NCBI GenBank assembly: GCA_029204225.1
Contig: CM055093.1
Span: forward strand, 23,913,912-23,977,911
Reading direction: 5' to 3'
DNA from: Diphasiastrum complanatum
Taxonomy: Eukaryota; Streptophyta; Lycopodiopsida; Lycopodiales; Lycopodiaceae
Length of the DNA: 64,000 nt
This document shows, piece after piece, positions 1 to 12,300 of the stretch. The position numbers and the translations under genes are program-made. The notes under the pieces were generated by a model that saw only the letters and a program-made list of their open reading frames with translations, was not told where the DNA came from and made no database searches. Each line of letters starts with the position of its first letter. The stretch's first letter is position 1.

Positions 1-760
1 CTTAAGTGTGATGAAATCGACTTTTTCGATTTATACTACCGCATGGTCTTGGCAGATATTTGCTTGTGTTCAGATTCATCTTCAACTAGGTATGTTATTT
101 CATATTTACCTCTCAGAATGCAATCAACACCATTTTTCAAAAGTTCTTCTTCTACAAGAGAACCTTAGACGTTCCTATTGCGTATGTTGAACCTTCTTTT
201 CAACCTTACCAAAGGTAGTGTCCTTAGTGAAGAGTTCTCTTGCATTGGCCCAATCAACACCATTTTCAGACTGTTGAGACTAATTTGGTTATGGTGACCT
301 AATCGCGAGACCTACTTGCGTCTCTCAACAATCCTTTGAACTACTAAGCAAAACTGTGTCATTCACTACAGGGAACCGGAAGACCTACACACTACTATGT
401 CTTATATGATGAGATCGGTTTTTCCCTGGACGAAATTCAACAGCTTACTAATTATTTACTCCACTTCCAAAATTGCATTAAGGACAATCAAACAAAAATG
501 TGCTTTTGCTGAAGCTTTCTTTAGAATTGCAGTTTTACTTCTCTGTGAAAAAAGGTACATACACAAGTAGTCAATTCCAAATGTTTTCAAGTCCCGATCG
601 ACGAAGTGTCCCTGTTTAACGTCGAACATCAAATGGAAGTTCTGGGTTGACCGTCCGTCCGTTCCTCATCGTAAAAGGAAGTCATGCCCTACAATTGTTT
701 TGCCTTGACCTGTTCGCGATATTGTTCTTCTTAATTGGTGTTATGTTAACTGTGCCATTT
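1..760. other. intergenic, no gene seen
   Basis: AT-rich sequence with only short open frames. I see no recognisable domain, repeat or RNA gene here. Confidence 0.5.
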
Positions 761-895
761 GTTAGGGTTTAGGGTGTGGGGTTGATGCCATTTCCTTAGG
801 GTTTATGTTTAGGGCTTTTCGTTGGAGTTAAGGGTTGATGCGCATGTCTGGTTTAGGGTTTAGGGTTTGGGGTCAATGTTTAGGGTGTAGGGTTG
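761..895 (+). repeat. degenerate telomere-like TTTAGGG tract
   Basis: About a dozen TTTAGGG/TTAGGG-type units are spread over roughly 135 bp, mixed with variants such as TGTAGGG and TTTGGGG. Two or three units are consecutive near 850-870. TTTAGGG is the usual plant telomere repeat, so this is best read as an old interstitial telomere-like tract. Chance enrichment of the AAACCCTA promoter (telo-box) motif is an alternative. Confidence 0.6.
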
Positions 896-1031
896 ATTTC
901 CTGCAACTGCAAACTAAATTTGACACAAAAAAGATGTTCAATGGTTAGACACGTAGTACATGATATGAGAGACATGAAGATGTGCTAGTGTAAAACAATA
1001 AGTGCACCATATATAATCTCCATACTACGTC

Positions 1032-1033
<2 letters not shown>

Positions 1034-1110
<77 letters not shown>
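1034..1110. repeat. (CT)n microsatellite
   Basis: Uninterrupted CT dinucleotide run of about 77 bp, lying about 140 bp upstream of the first recognisable exon of the hAT-like gene. Confidence 0.95.
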
Positions 1111-1113
<3 letters not shown>

Positions 1114-1245
1114 TTGCACAGAGCAAACCATTTCTAACTAACCGAAACCATTTCTAACTAACCATTATGGGTGGACTGATCGTCGCAGACGTCCACTCAT
1201 CAACGTAATTGTTTCTAGTTGTTACGGTTCCATGTTCTTGCACAG

Positions 1246-2902
1246 CATCCACCTCTGAGGCAGGGAGAGTGCATTTGGCCGAGTACATTTACGGCATCAT
1301 TCGTGCAGCGATAGAGGAGGTCGAGCCACAGCGCGTTGTCCAGGTATAATCTTCTTTCATTAGTTGCTTGGTCATTTACTGCTTAATGTTGATACAATAG
1401 TTTTGCGTAGTTTTCGATTGATTGCAATGTGTTTCCAAGCTGTGAACTGACCGTGTGAACGTATCGCGAAAGGTTGTGACGGACAATGCGTCCAACTGCC
1501 GCGGTATGGGGGAGCTTCTTATGGCAGACTACCCCTCCATTGTCTGGACTCCATGTGCTGCACACTTACTAGACCTCCTCCTGCATTCCATCGGGCGCCT
1601 GCCTTGGGTCAGTGAGATTCTCACGAGGGCACTTGCGGTTGTGGACTTCGTCACACGCAAGCGCCGCATGACGACCCTTTTCCGCACATTCAACAGGTAA
1701 GCTCCTACTTATTTTTTGGCTCGTTCAAGATGCTTCTTTATTTTTTGCTCGTTTCATGTGTGCCTCTCATTCCATTTGTCAATGCAGGCTCGACTTAAAG
1801 AAGCCCGCTCGCACTCGCTTCGCCTACCAATTCATCATGCTTGAGCGGCTACACAAGCTCAAGGGTGAATTACGGCACATGGCCACTTCGGCAGAGTTCA
1901 CCGCCATGGACCTGTCCACGACCCCAAAGGGCTTGGCCTTCCATGACATCTTATGCATGGAGCCTTTCCGGGTGGATATGCAGCAGCTGATGGACGTCAT
2001 GCGCCCCATCTACTCTATTTTGAGGCTCGTTGATCGCGAGGGGTGCACGATGGGCCTCATTTACGAGTTCATGGACTGCATAGGCGAGTCTCTCCAGGGT
2101 TCCGAGCTGGACCCTGCCAGGTATAACTTTTTTCCGTCTCACCATCCTTACTTCCATTTCGCACTCTGTTTCATCTTGCTTCCGGCAACACGATGGTATG
2201 TAACTGTTGCCTCCACGTGCTTTGGTCCACAAGTTGGAGCCTATCAGGCGCTTGTGGCAGCAGCGATGGGATAAGTTTCACCGGCCCATTCACAGTGTGG
2301 CCCACATACTACATCCGTTGTTTCAGAGCGAGAGGCAGTACGACGATGCAAAGCTGCGTGCGGACTGGTTCGCATACATCCGCCTCCTCAGCAGCGACAC
2401 TGGTATCCGCAGCAGGCTTGAGGTGCAGAGGCTCAGTTACAGGTAAACTCTTGATCTATCGTACGCTATCATTCATTCAATTTCCCTGCGCGGGCTCAAG
2501 TGTACTCAAGCATATCGTTGCTCAACTGCAGGCACTCTCTAGGGCTGTTCAGCGAGGACCTTGCACGTGTTCGAGAGAACAGGCTCTTGCCTGTATCATG
2601 GTGGGAGAGCTATGGCGCTGGGCAGCCAGACTTGGGGATGCTTGCGCTCCGAGTCCTTTCACAGGTATGTTGTCTAATCTCATTCATCCAACCTGTTTTC
2701 GCATTTTCTCTACAAGGTCGGTACTCACTCGAGTTGTTGCCAATTAATGCAGGACTGTTCTGCTTGCGTGTGCAAGCGGAACTGGTCAGCGTTCAGCCTT
2801 GTTCACACGAACAGGCGGAACCGTCTGACGACGAAGCGATGCAATGACCTGGTGTACTGCAACAGTAATATCTCAGTTATGAGAGGCATGGGCAGTGGTT
2901 AG
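1246..2902 (+). CDS. hAT-like transposase gene, copy A (5' end not found)
   Basis: A multi-exon transposase-like gene reconstructed from GT-AG boundaries: exons about 1246-1343, 1473-1696, 1788-2120, ~2226-2442, 2532-2664 and 2753-2902. The second exon begins VVTDNASNC and contains WTPCAAHLLDLL, the signature of the DUF659-type core of plant hAT-like transposases. The last exon carries CKRNWSAFSLVHTNRRNRL, matching the hAT C-terminal dimerisation region, and ends in TAG at 2902. No BED zinc finger or start exon was found upstream, and the acceptor of the fourth exon (~2226) is not a clean AG in the expected phase, so the copy may be decayed. A (CT)n tract lies upstream and a GC-rich repeat array downstream. 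It resembles the gene at 4114-6692 exon for exon over the C-terminal half. Confident on family, unsure about integrity. Confidence 0.72.
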
Positions 2903-2937
2903 CTCTGTTGCAAATTTTTTTGGTACCGTTTTCCTAT

Positions 2938-3724
2938 TTTTTAACATGAGGGGGCAAGTGGGTGCCAGACACCCTCTGATAATTAATTTCGGGGAAAAAA
3001 CAGGGAAAATAAATTGCTTTTATTTTGCTTTTGGGATGGGGGACAACGTGGGCAGGTGCCTGTATTTTAAATTATTTATTTTTGAAAAAAAAAATTCAAA
3101 AAATCGGACGCGTTTGGCCGCGGACGCACCCCTGACGCGTCTGCATCCACGTTCGACGTCCGCTTCCTTAGATATATATATATCAAACATGAGGGTCCGG
3201 GCCGGACGCGAGCAATCCGCGTCCGCCTCCGCCTCCGCGTCCGACGTCCGGACCCGGACGCGTCCGACCCCCAGAAGTGGGGTCGGATGCGTCCCTTATT
3301 TTTTTTATTTTTTTTATTTTTTTAGACTAAATAAGACTAAAAAAAAATTTAAAGTTAAAATAGAAAAAAAAGCAGACGCGTCCGAACCGCCGGACGCTCC
3401 CCTGGCACGTCCGCATATGGGCGGATGCGGACGCGCATTCGGACGCGCGTTCGGACTCACCATTCTCTTCCTTGGATATATATATATATATATATATATA
3501 TACGTATATATTATTATTATACAGAGATGCGTGTCCGGGCCGGACGCGGCCATTTTGCGTCCGGCGCCATTCCGCGTCCGTTTTTTTTTTAAAAAAAACT
3601 AAAAATACACACAAAAAAAAGAATTTAAAAATAAATTTGCGTCCACCCAGGACGCGGCCCTGGCGCATCCGCGTTCGGACCCGTCCCGTCCCGTCCCCGG
3701 ACGCGCGTCCGCGTCCGAGGTTTA
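2938..3724 (+). repeat. tandem array of GC-rich GGACGCGTCC units separated by (TA)n
   Basis: Three similar units (about 2938-3172, 3180-3476, 3525-3724) lie head to tail, each bordered by a (TA)n tract. Units start near CATGAGGG or AGATGCGTG; the second and third then continue GTCCGGGCCGGACGCG. All have a T/A homopolymer-rich middle, and at least two end in GGACGCG-type palindromes followed by CTTCCTTRGATATA. The palindrome-rich ends and AT microsatellite borders suggest miniature transposon copies inserted next to one another, or a young satellite derived from them. The long open frame on the plus strand at 2895-3602 is a by-product of this composition. Confidence 0.6.
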
Positions 3725-3746
3725 GATATATATATATATATCATAG

Positions 3747-3830
3747 GACCCGCGGTACTGGGTACCGCGGATCCCGGTACCGCGGGACCATACTGGTACC
3801 GCGGTACCATGATGGTACCGCGGTACCACA
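3747..3830. repeat. left subterminal GGTACC palindrome cluster of element B
   Basis: Six perfect GGTACC hexamers, several extended to GGTACCGCGG, in about 80 bp. Clustered subterminal motifs are typical transposase-binding sites in hAT and CACTA elements. The matching cluster lies at the opposite end of element B. Confidence 0.7.
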
Positions 3831-4113
3831 ATATAATAATATTTTTGTTATTTAATATTTTTTTAAATATTTTTTTTACCTAAACCTACCCGCCCCCCTC
3901 GCGTTTCCTCTGAAATTTTTTCGCGCTCTCTCCGCCCTGCCATTGCTGCTGGTTTTTCCTGCCTGCCTTTGATTCTTTGCGTCGCCCATCGCCCACGCAA
4001 CGCCCCACCTTGCATCTGATTTCCTTTGCCCTGCATTCGCCCATTTTCAGCGTCTCTCCAATAGTGAACCCTGTTGTTTGTTTTCCAGCAATCCATCCCT
4101 CATTTCATCTGCA

Positions 4114-6692
4114 ATGGTGCAATCCGACCCACTCTACATTGTGCTCTGCATGGCTGACAGCGAGGGGTCAACACTTGGACTGGTGTATGAGCTCATGGAC
4201 CGGATTGGACAGTTCCTGCAGCTGCCCATCTTGCAGCCAGAGAGGTAAGCGGTACAATGTTGCAATTGACCTTTATCTTTTTAGTACTTGCTAGTTTGTT
4301 TTTCTGTCAATGTTAAGCTTTTTCGTAATGCCCTAAACCACATGCCCCTCACCTGCAGGATGACAGAGCTGAAGTTCATATGGGAGACGCGGTGGAACTA
4401 CTTCCACAGGAGTATCCACAGCGTTGCACACATGCTGCATCCCCTCTTCCTCTCTCCGACACAGATCGCAGACAAGGAGCTCGAGGCCGATTGGCTTCAG
4501 TACATTCACAGGGTGGGTCCACACATAGGTTTGGATCCTATCAGGCTCATGGAGGAGCTCGCTGCATTTCGTTTCGGCATGGGCACATTCGGCCACCCGG
4601 CTGCCCAGGATCCAGAGAGGAGGCAGCTACCCATTACCTGGTGGACCATGTTCGGTAGCACATACCCATCTATACAGCGTCTTGCACTGCGTGTCCTTTC
4701 TCAGGTATGCATCTCATTTTATCCTCCATTTTTTGTGTTTTGTTGAAGTTTCACCTCTGCCACAATGTGCTGAAGTATTTCAATGCACGCACCACAGGAC
4801 TGTGCTGCCTCCATGTGTGAGCGTAATTGGAGCACATGGGCACTCATTCACACGAGGAGAAAAAACCGGTTGTCAGTGAGTCAGTTGGACCGGTTGGTGT
4901 TCTGTAGCACCAACGCACGTCTCGCCAGGAGGCTTCCGACCATTAAGAGCTCATTGCAGGTGATAAGCTAATCTTTCATAGCATGTTGGTTGACTCCTGG
5001 TATGTTGGTTTCATTTCTTGATAAAGTTGTCTCTCTGACATGCAAATTTTAAACCTTGCAGACGAAGATATTCGATTTGGGGCGCCAGGTTGACTTGCCT
5101 ACGGACAGCACCCATCCCATGCCTGCAGATGACCTGGGCACACAGTTCATGGCAGAGAGAGAGAGGGAGCTTGCCGAGATGAGAGAGAGAGAGAGCTTGG
5201 GCTTGAGCACAGAGAGCCCCCATTGTATGAGGCAGATGAGCCAGTGTCAGAGGATGAGCATGATGAGGATGAGCCCATTCGGGTTGTGTTTGCCAGACCA
5301 GAGAGGGATGAGGCAGATTATACAGGTGCAGGGCACACGCCACGGGCAAGGGTCACAGGTGCATCACGTGGCAGAGGTGGGACACATGGCACAGGTTATA
5401 CCGGCAGACAGGCAGGGCACACAAGGGGGGGCAGTGGCATACCTACCTATGTCGACATGATGGAGGAGGCTCTTGATAGAGGGCAGAGTGGTTTAGATGC
5501 CGGTCCCGCAGATGTTTGGATGCGTGCAGCACAGAGTCATGGCCGTTACTACGACAGCACACCAGAGGAGGCACCTGATGACTTTCATTGCACAGATTGG
5601 GAGGCCATGCAGGGTCTACAGGGTGCACATGATGAGGCACGGGATGAGGCTTGGGTTGATTCAGGGGTTGGTGCACAGGATGATTCAGAGGTCAGTGCAC
5701 AGGATGATTTAGAGGCTGGTGCACAGGATGAGTCCCAGAGCCCAGAGCATTTGTATTCGAATGCCCAACTGGCCGACTTGGTTGCCACATTGGATTCAGA
5801 GGCCCAGCAGATGCCGAGTGTCAAGGCACCCCCATCATCTCTTGCCAGCATGCCATACACAGAGTCCCAGCCAGAGCAGCCGCATGAGGTGCCTACAGTT
5901 CCTCCAGCTCCTCAGAGGGTGTATGTGCGTCGCACAGCTCCTCCAGTGCCACCGATGCCATTTAGGCCTGCAGCCCCTCCATCACCGTCCACTTCTGCAG
6001 CACCAGGTCTCCATGGCAGGCCACCATTTGTGCCCAGGTTTTCTCTTGCAACGCCCACATCCACAGTGGCTCCTCCAATGGCAGCACCCATGTCACATCC
6101 TCCTCCTTTGGCAGCACCCAAGATGTACCAGTACCGGCCACCACAGCGCCCCGTTCAGTACATATCGCCATTGTACTCGCCTCCTGCACAGCGAGTTCCT
6201 CCACCTGCAGCAGCCCCACGGGCACACACTCCACGAGCTCATCCTCCTCGCTCAGTTGCACAGGGAGTTCCCTCTTTTGCTTCCCTATCCCAGCCGGCCT
6301 CAGCTTGGGCCCAGCCTAGCCAGCCAGGTGATTTGCATGGGGGTGACGAGGCATTGACAGCTCCTCTTGTCCGCAAGAGACCAGGCAGGCCCAAGGGTTC
6401 ACCGAACAAGAAAGGCAAGGCACAAAAATTGCCAGGGAGGAGAGGACAACCACGCAGGGCTCCAGGTACAGGTAGAGGTGCAGTATCACAGCCAGTTGGA
6501 GCAAGTGTTGTTGGTTTGGCCTGCTTGGGGGCTGATGCGGAGGCTGATTGGGAGGATGAGGATGACGAGTCTTCCCCCTCGGATACACAGCCCATGCCAG
6601 TTCCAGACAGGCAGAGATATCGGCTGCGAGAGTTAGCTCGGGGCCCTGAGTTGTCTCCAGAGAATTCGTCTGAGTCAGAGCCAGAGCATTGA
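4114..6692 (+). CDS. truncated hAT-type transposase gene with proline-rich AT-hook tail (copy B)
   Basis: Exons 4114-4244, 4359-4704, 4798-4959 and 5062-6692 join in phase through clean GT-AG sites. The start ATG at 4114 follows a pyrimidine-rich stretch and gives a protein beginning at the segment that lies after the DUF659 core in copy A, so the catalytic N-terminal half is missing. Exon 3 encodes CERNWSTWALIHTRRKNRL, the hAT dimerisation signature. Exon 4 adds about 500 residues: an acidic stretch, a three-fold AQDD-type repeat, a proline-rich region, a classical AT-hook (RKRPGRPKGS), and a second basic patch. A (GA)n run at about 5181-5195 puts the upstream and downstream halves of exon 4 in different frames; a 2-bp slippage would explain this. 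The product could be a DNA-binding accessory or repressor-like protein, or a pseudogene. Family is clear, function inferred. Confidence 0.68.
5665..5745 (+). repeat. 30-bp in-frame coding repeat
   Basis: Three imperfect copies of a 30-bp unit encode G(A)AQDDxEx-type decapeptides in the tail of the copy B hAT gene. The unit length is a multiple of three, so the frame is kept. Confidence 0.65.
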
Positions 6693-7452
6693 TTGTGGCT
6701 CTGTTGTTTTAGTTTCAGTAGTTTGTCTCTAGCAGACGGTCTACCATTGTACTCAGATGATTTTTCACATTATATACAGTGTTTGGCCTACATTATTTGC
6801 TGCACATTGTGCGTATGTCGCTCTGTACATGTGATGCTTTATTTTATGTCGAAGAATTCTATGTGCGTGTCTGAATCCTATTTTCATTTAATTTCGTTTG
6901 AAGTGAATGCTAGCTTCACATATATGCACCTACATCATGAGCACCATAAACTGCCGAAAACTACATAGCAACATAAACTGCACCATAAACTGCCGAAAAC
7001 TACATAGCAACAGTCCGCCACATACGACTGGACCTCATCTATTCTAAACATCCCTCACTGATCCTCCACCGACTCCTCGCCCTCGTCTGGTGCATTGTTT
7101 TGTCGCTCTTGCTCTGCCTCCCGGTTAGCCCGAGCTGCCTCCTGGTTAGCCCGACGTCTGGCCGCCCTTTCCCTGACCATGATGAGCTGCCGTCGTGTGA
7201 AATTCATTCCGATCTGCTCATCCAGATCCAGCTCGACAGCGGGGACAGGATCCACAGCGGGGGCGGGTGGCTCCGGTTCCGGATTTCTCTGTCGAGTCTG
7301 TCGCAGCATCTCTCGGATATCTGCCTCTTGCTTCTGATGCCTCTCGTTGTGTAATAGATCCTAACACCACAGTAGGGCAAACACTAACTGATCCACCCAA
7401 CCTTGCCTACTCCCTGATATAGAGTAAGCCCCTCCTAGCCCAGTGTGAGGAC

Positions 7453-7707
7453 TGGTAGCATGCTACTGCCAAGTGTCGGCCACGTGGCACTGACGTGGCC
7501 GACTGCACGTCGGGACCCAACTGGGGGCCCTATCCTGCTGACAGGGTCCCTAGGCTGTGTTAGGCCCGCCATGGCTATGGACCGTGCTGGGGCACACTAC
7601 TCACACTGTCTTGCCCTGTTGGTCATGTACGCTGGACACGACCCTGACTGTGGTATCTGACCTATCTGTGTTCTCTAGGGTTCGGCACTGGTTACGAGCT
7701 CGTAACA
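7453..7707 (-). repeat. 3' LTR of the gypsy element (shared part)
   Basis: 255 bp identical to 12766-13020. Its inner edge (TGTTACGAG on the minus strand) directly follows a polypurine tract. A further 103 bp at 7350-7452 lie between this block and the target duplication and have no counterpart at the other LTR. Confidence 0.9.
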
Positions 7708-7722
7708 CTCCCTCCCCCTTAA
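7708..7722 (-). other. polypurine tract of the gypsy element
   Basis: On the minus strand, AAGGGGGAGGGAG ends exactly where the 3' LTR begins. The TAA stop of the integrase ORF overlaps its start. Confidence 0.85.
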
Positions 7723-9383
7723 GAACCGTCTTGGTCCTCTAAGACAAAGTCTGGAAAAATCTTGCGAAGGACGCTGCCTCTTTCCCAAGTGGCATTCTCA
7801 ACAGGCTGATCATTCCACTTAACCAGATATTCTCGGTATAGAGTATGACGAGTTTGCGTCTCTCTACTATCAAGAATTTCCTCTGGTTCATGTGGAGGTT
7901 GTTGAGGATCCAATGGGAGAACTAGAACACTGTCCCCTACCAGATTATCTGATCTGGTTAAGGCTTTTCGTAACTGACTTACATGAAAAACTGGAAAAAC
8001 CTTACTGCTGTGTGGGAGTTCTAGTTCATAGGTGACCTCGCCTAGTCTCCTACTGATGGTAAAGGGACCACAATACCTTGGAGACAACTTAGCACACACT
8101 CCTGATTTGAGGGTTTTAGAGTCAACTGGGACTCTCAAGTAGACTCTCTCACCAGTGGAGAACTGCACATCCCGTCTGTGTGGATCTGCATAATGCCTGG
8201 CTCGATCCTGGGATTGTCTAATGCTACGCTTAGCATGTTCTATCATCTGGTTTAGGTCCTCTAAAAAGTTTCTGGCTGCTTCAACTTTTTCTTGTTTAAA
8301 CCCTACAGCTGTGGGTGAGCGTGGCTGAAAACCGTACATCAGCATAAATGGGCTGTATCCCGTAGCTGAATGTTTGGTACTGTTGTAAGCAAACTCTAAT
8401 ATCGAGAGATACTCCTCCCAATTAGTCTGCCTCTTGCTGACGTATGCACGAAGCATATCCTCCAGCACTTGATTTACCCTTTCTGTTTGACCGTCCGTCT
8501 GTGGATGGTCGGTGGTACTCATATTAAGTTTAGTATGGAGATGATGGAATACTGCCTTCCAAAAATTTCCAGTAAACTTACTGTCCCGGTCGCTGACTAT
8601 GCCGGAAGGTAGACCGTACAATTTAAACAGCCCGTCTACAAACAACCTCGCTAACTCTGGAGCTCTAACGGTTGTTTTGGTCGGAATAAAATGAGCCATT
8701 TTGGTCAGACGGTCAACTGTGACCCATATAGCGTCATTACCCTTTTGGGTTTTAGGCAGGCCTACTATAAAATCCATGGAGATACTCTCCCATTTACCAG
8801 CTGGTATTTCTAAGGGATGCAACAACCCTCCTGCCTTTAAACGCTCTGCTTTATTTACTTGACATTTCTGGCAACTGGTTACATACTGGTGGACGTCCTT
8901 TTTCATACTGGGCCAGAAAAATTGCCTACGAAGAAGCTCATAGGTCTTCTGTATGCCTGGGTGTCCCGCGCTAGGATTGTCATGACATTCATATAGGACC
9001 TGCTGCCTATAATCCTCTGAATTGGGGACACATACTCTATCTCTATAGAGCAAGTACTCATCCTGAATGGAATACTGTTTCCATTTGAATCCTTGAGTCA
9101 ACTGACCCTCAACCACTAGGGTTTGCTTGGGTAATACAGGCTCAGAATCCTCAACGTCATCTGACGACGTATACTCTGACTCATTATCATCCTCAACGGA
9201 AGCTGCCGTATTCTTGGATGAACTGACACCAGCCCCGGGAACTGGTTCTGGAGTCTGTAACTGTCTGTTCTGGACTGAGTTCCAGATAATAGAGAAGAAT
9301 GCATCATGCTGGCATTTCGCTCTCAAGGACTCGAGTAACTCATTACGAATCTGAGTAAAACTCAGCTCGTTTATCATAGGCAT
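7719..9383 (-). CDS. gypsy integrase with chromodomain (pol ORF2)
   Basis: A 554-residue ORF. Residues 134-174 form the HHCC zinc-binding motif (H134, H141, C171, C174). The DDE catalytic residues are D204 (SMDFIVG), D265 (VSDRDSKF) and E301 (GQTERVNQ), with the expected 35-residue spacing between the last two. After the [10 protein letters not shown] segment comes a chromodomain at about residues 490-550 ([14 protein letters not shown]), which in chromoviruses directs integration to particular chromatin. The integrase inserts the element cDNA in the nucleus. The frame differs from the upstream gag-RT ORF, overlapping its last codons (ATGA overlap near 9374-9383). Chromoviruses normally encode this in one polyprotein, so a frameshift, a programmed shift or a 1-nt mutation separates the two. 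Confidence 0.93.
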   Translation of the reverse strand: MPMINELSFTQIRNELLESLRAKCQHDAFFSIIWNSVQNRQLQTPEPVPGAGVSSSKNTAASVEDDNESEYTSSDDVEDSEPVLPKQTLVVEGQLTQGFKWKQYSIQDEYLLYRDRVCVPNSEDYRQQVLYECHDNPSAGHPGIQKTYELLRRQFFWPSMKKDVHQYVTSCQKCQVNKAERLKAGGLLHPLEIPAGKWESISMDFIVGLPKTQKGNDAIWVTVDRLTKMAHFIPTKTTVRAPELARLFVDGLFKLYGLPSGIVSDRDSKFTGNFWKAVFHHLHTKLNMSTTDHPQTDGQTERVNQVLEDMLRAYVSKRQTNWEEYLSILEFAYNSTKHSATGYSPFMLMYGFQPRSPTAVGFKQEKVEAARNFLEDLNQMIEHAKRSIRQSQDRARHYADPHRRDVQFSTGERVYLRVPVDSKTLKSGVCAKLSPRYCGPFTISRRLGEVTYELELPHSSKVFPVFHVSQLRKALTRSDNLVGDSVLVLPLDPQQPPHEPEEILDSRETQTRHTLYREYLVKWNDQPVENATWERGSVLRKIFPDFVLEDQDGS

Positions 9384-12300
9384 CTGCTAAGGGCATCTGC
9401 TACTGTATTGAATTTTCCACGCCTATATCTGATAGACATGTCAAACTCTTGCATCAACTCTGCCCAACGAGCTTTCCGACCTCTAAGCTCAGGTTGATTG
9501 CAAAGGTATCTGAGACTCTCATGGTCTGTCAGGACCTCAAAGTTGGCACCATACAAATAATGCCTCCAAGTCTTAAGGGCATGGACTATAGAAAAGAGTT
9601 CCTTTTCATAGGCACTATACCTAGTCTGTGCTGGCTCGAGTTTTTTACTCTCGAAGGCAACTGGTCGTCCACCCTGAGTTAGCACAGCACCTACTGCAAA
9701 GTCGCTAGCATCTGTTTCGACCACAAATGGCTGATTGGGGTCGACGACCTTTAAAACTGGTGCTGTAGCTAAGGCTGTTTTGAGAGCATCAAAGCTCTCC
9801 TGTTGTGCGGACTCCCAAATGAACTCCTTTCCCTTCCCCTTAAGGAGATTTGTCATAGGGACTGCTATCTGAGCATATTCCTTGACAAATCGTCTGTAAT
9901 ATCCCGCCAGACCAAGAAAGATTTGAAGTTCCAAAATATTCTGAGGTCTCAGCCAATTGAGTATGGCTTTAACCTTATTTGGGTCCATCTTAATCCCATC
10001 TGAAGAGATAATGTGACCCAAATATGCTATTTCTTCAACGAAGAATTCACACTTGGATTGTTTAGCATAAAGCTTATGCTTTCTGAGCAGTCGAAACACC
10101 TTTCTGAGGTGTTTTAGATGCTCCTTCCTCGTTTTGCTGTAGACGAGGATGTCATCTAAAAATACGACTACAAACTTACCCAAGTATGGTCTGAGGACAC
10201 TGTTCATCAAGGTCATAAAGGTAGCTGGAGCATTTGTGAGCCCAAATGGCATCACCTTAAACTCATAATGACCGTGACGAGTCCTAAAAGCTGTTTTTGA
10301 GACATCTTCCGATTTTATACGGACTTGATGATATCCCGATCTGAGGTCTATTTTGCTGAAAAACTTAGCCCCGTCGAGTTGATCAAACAACTCGTCTGCC
10401 CGAGGCATAGGGTATTTATTCTTAATTGTGACTTTATTGAGGGCTCTGTAATCTACGCAAAGACGCATAGATCCCTCCTTCTTTTTCACCAATAGGACTG
10501 GTGAGGCCCATGGTGAACTACTGGTCTGAATTTGGCCTTTCCCAAGATAGTCTGTTAACTGCCTAGTTATTTCTTCATCCTCTGTTCGGCTGACCCGATA
10601 CGGAGGTTTAGAAACAGGTGCTGTACCTGGTACTAGGTTTATTACATGATCTACCTCTCTGCTAGGTGGTAAACCATGTGGCAAATCTTCAGGAAAAACA
10701 TCTTTAAATTTAGACAATAAAGTTTCTAATTTACTGATTTTCTGCTGAATAGAACTGAAAATAGAAACTTCAGGAATAAACTGAAAGTCACATAAGAATA
10801 CCTGATGGTCTTCGTCTCCGATTAGCTGACAGAGCTCTGAACTGCAGACCATAGGGCTGTTGGGAACATCATGCTCCCCATGCAACTGGATCTCTCGGCC
10901 TTTATACTGAAAGCTGAGGGTGTTCTCCTGATAGTTTCTGTGGAGGGAAGGTCCTAAACTGTAGAGCCAATCTCTCCCGAGAACAATGTCTGTTCGATCC
11001 AGGTGCATTATCTGAAAGTTTATTTGATCTTGGTACCCCTGAATACCAAGATTTAACTTACTTACCATAGTTTCCCATATTTTTTTATCTTCACCCTTAG
11101 CTAATGAAACTATGTACCTATGCTGACTAGGTACTTCTGGTAGTTTAAGCTTTTTAACCAGGGTGTGGTTGATGAAATTATGGGTTGCCCCATCATCAAC
11201 CATGACTCTTACTGACTGGTTACCAACTTTCCCATGCATACGTACTAGGTCATGCGGCCCAAAGCTGAAGGGTCTCGCTAGCATTGCAGAGGTCAGCTGG
11301 CAACAGTGTTCATGATCTTCATGATACACTTTGATCTCGGAAGCTGCCGAGTCACTGGGGAAACATACAGTCTGAACAAGATGAACTTGTTTTTTATCTT
11401 TCTTATCTTTTTTAGTGAAAGGCCCCTTGGGACACTGTCTAACTGTGTGTCCCTTGCCCATACACACAAAGCACAAACGTTCTTGTTTGGCTTTCTCAAA
11501 ATCATCTGGTTTTAAGGGCTGTATGAGTGAAGGGCGTTTCTGAGGAGCTTCACCTTTAAATTTATCTTCTTTCTTTCTTTTTAAAAATTTCTTTTTAAAT
11601 TGAAAGTCTTTTTGAGGAAGCTGCTCAGAAAGTGGTTGCTGTCTCGCTCTCTTCCTACCCACTGAATCATCATAGATTTGAGCATATCTGAGAGCTTGCT
11701 CAAGGGTAGTAGGCGAGTTTCTCTGGACCTCTACTTTATATTCATCTTTGAGGCCACGGACAAATCCCCTGATTTTTTGATAGTCATCCATATTTTTAAT
11801 CTTTAAAATTGCCTCTCGATACTGCGAGATATATTGGATGAGGGACTTGTCCATTACTGTTCTTTCCCAGGCTTCCCAGGCTCTATCAAGTTCATTCTCT
11901 GGTAGAAATTCTCTTAGGAAAGCTTCTTCAAAAGCTTTCCATGACCGGGGAGTCTGCCCAGTCTCCTGGAGATTTAACCACCACTTATAGGCCATAGGCC
12001 CTAAAGAAAGACTGGCCTCAATTGCTTGCAAATGGTCAGGGGTCTGTTTAAGAGCATGAATGTTCTTCCATTTGCTGAGGAAGGTTTGTAGAATATCTGC
12101 ATTTCTATCTTTCTCTTCCCCATTAAAAGTAGGAGGCTTTAAATCTTTAAAAACACTGGGGTGAGACCGTAAAGTCTCACCCGAAACTGATGGAAGTGGA
12201 GAAGGGGATAACTGAGAAGTGGAGGGAAGGCTTCCTTTCGCGGAACTCAAAATCAAGTTTTTGAGTTCAGCGAACGAGTCGTCCACACTGGACTTGAAAT

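Noticed and set aside
2895-3602. 235-codon open frame
   Set aside because: Produced by GC-rich GGACGCGTCC repeats and TA/poly-A tracts. Open frames occur on both strands and none resembles a protein.
5719-6595. Other long frames overlapping the proline-rich tail
   Set aside because: Shadows of a low-stop, GC-rich exon. Only the 5223-6692 frame continues the AT-hook and acidic segments sensibly.
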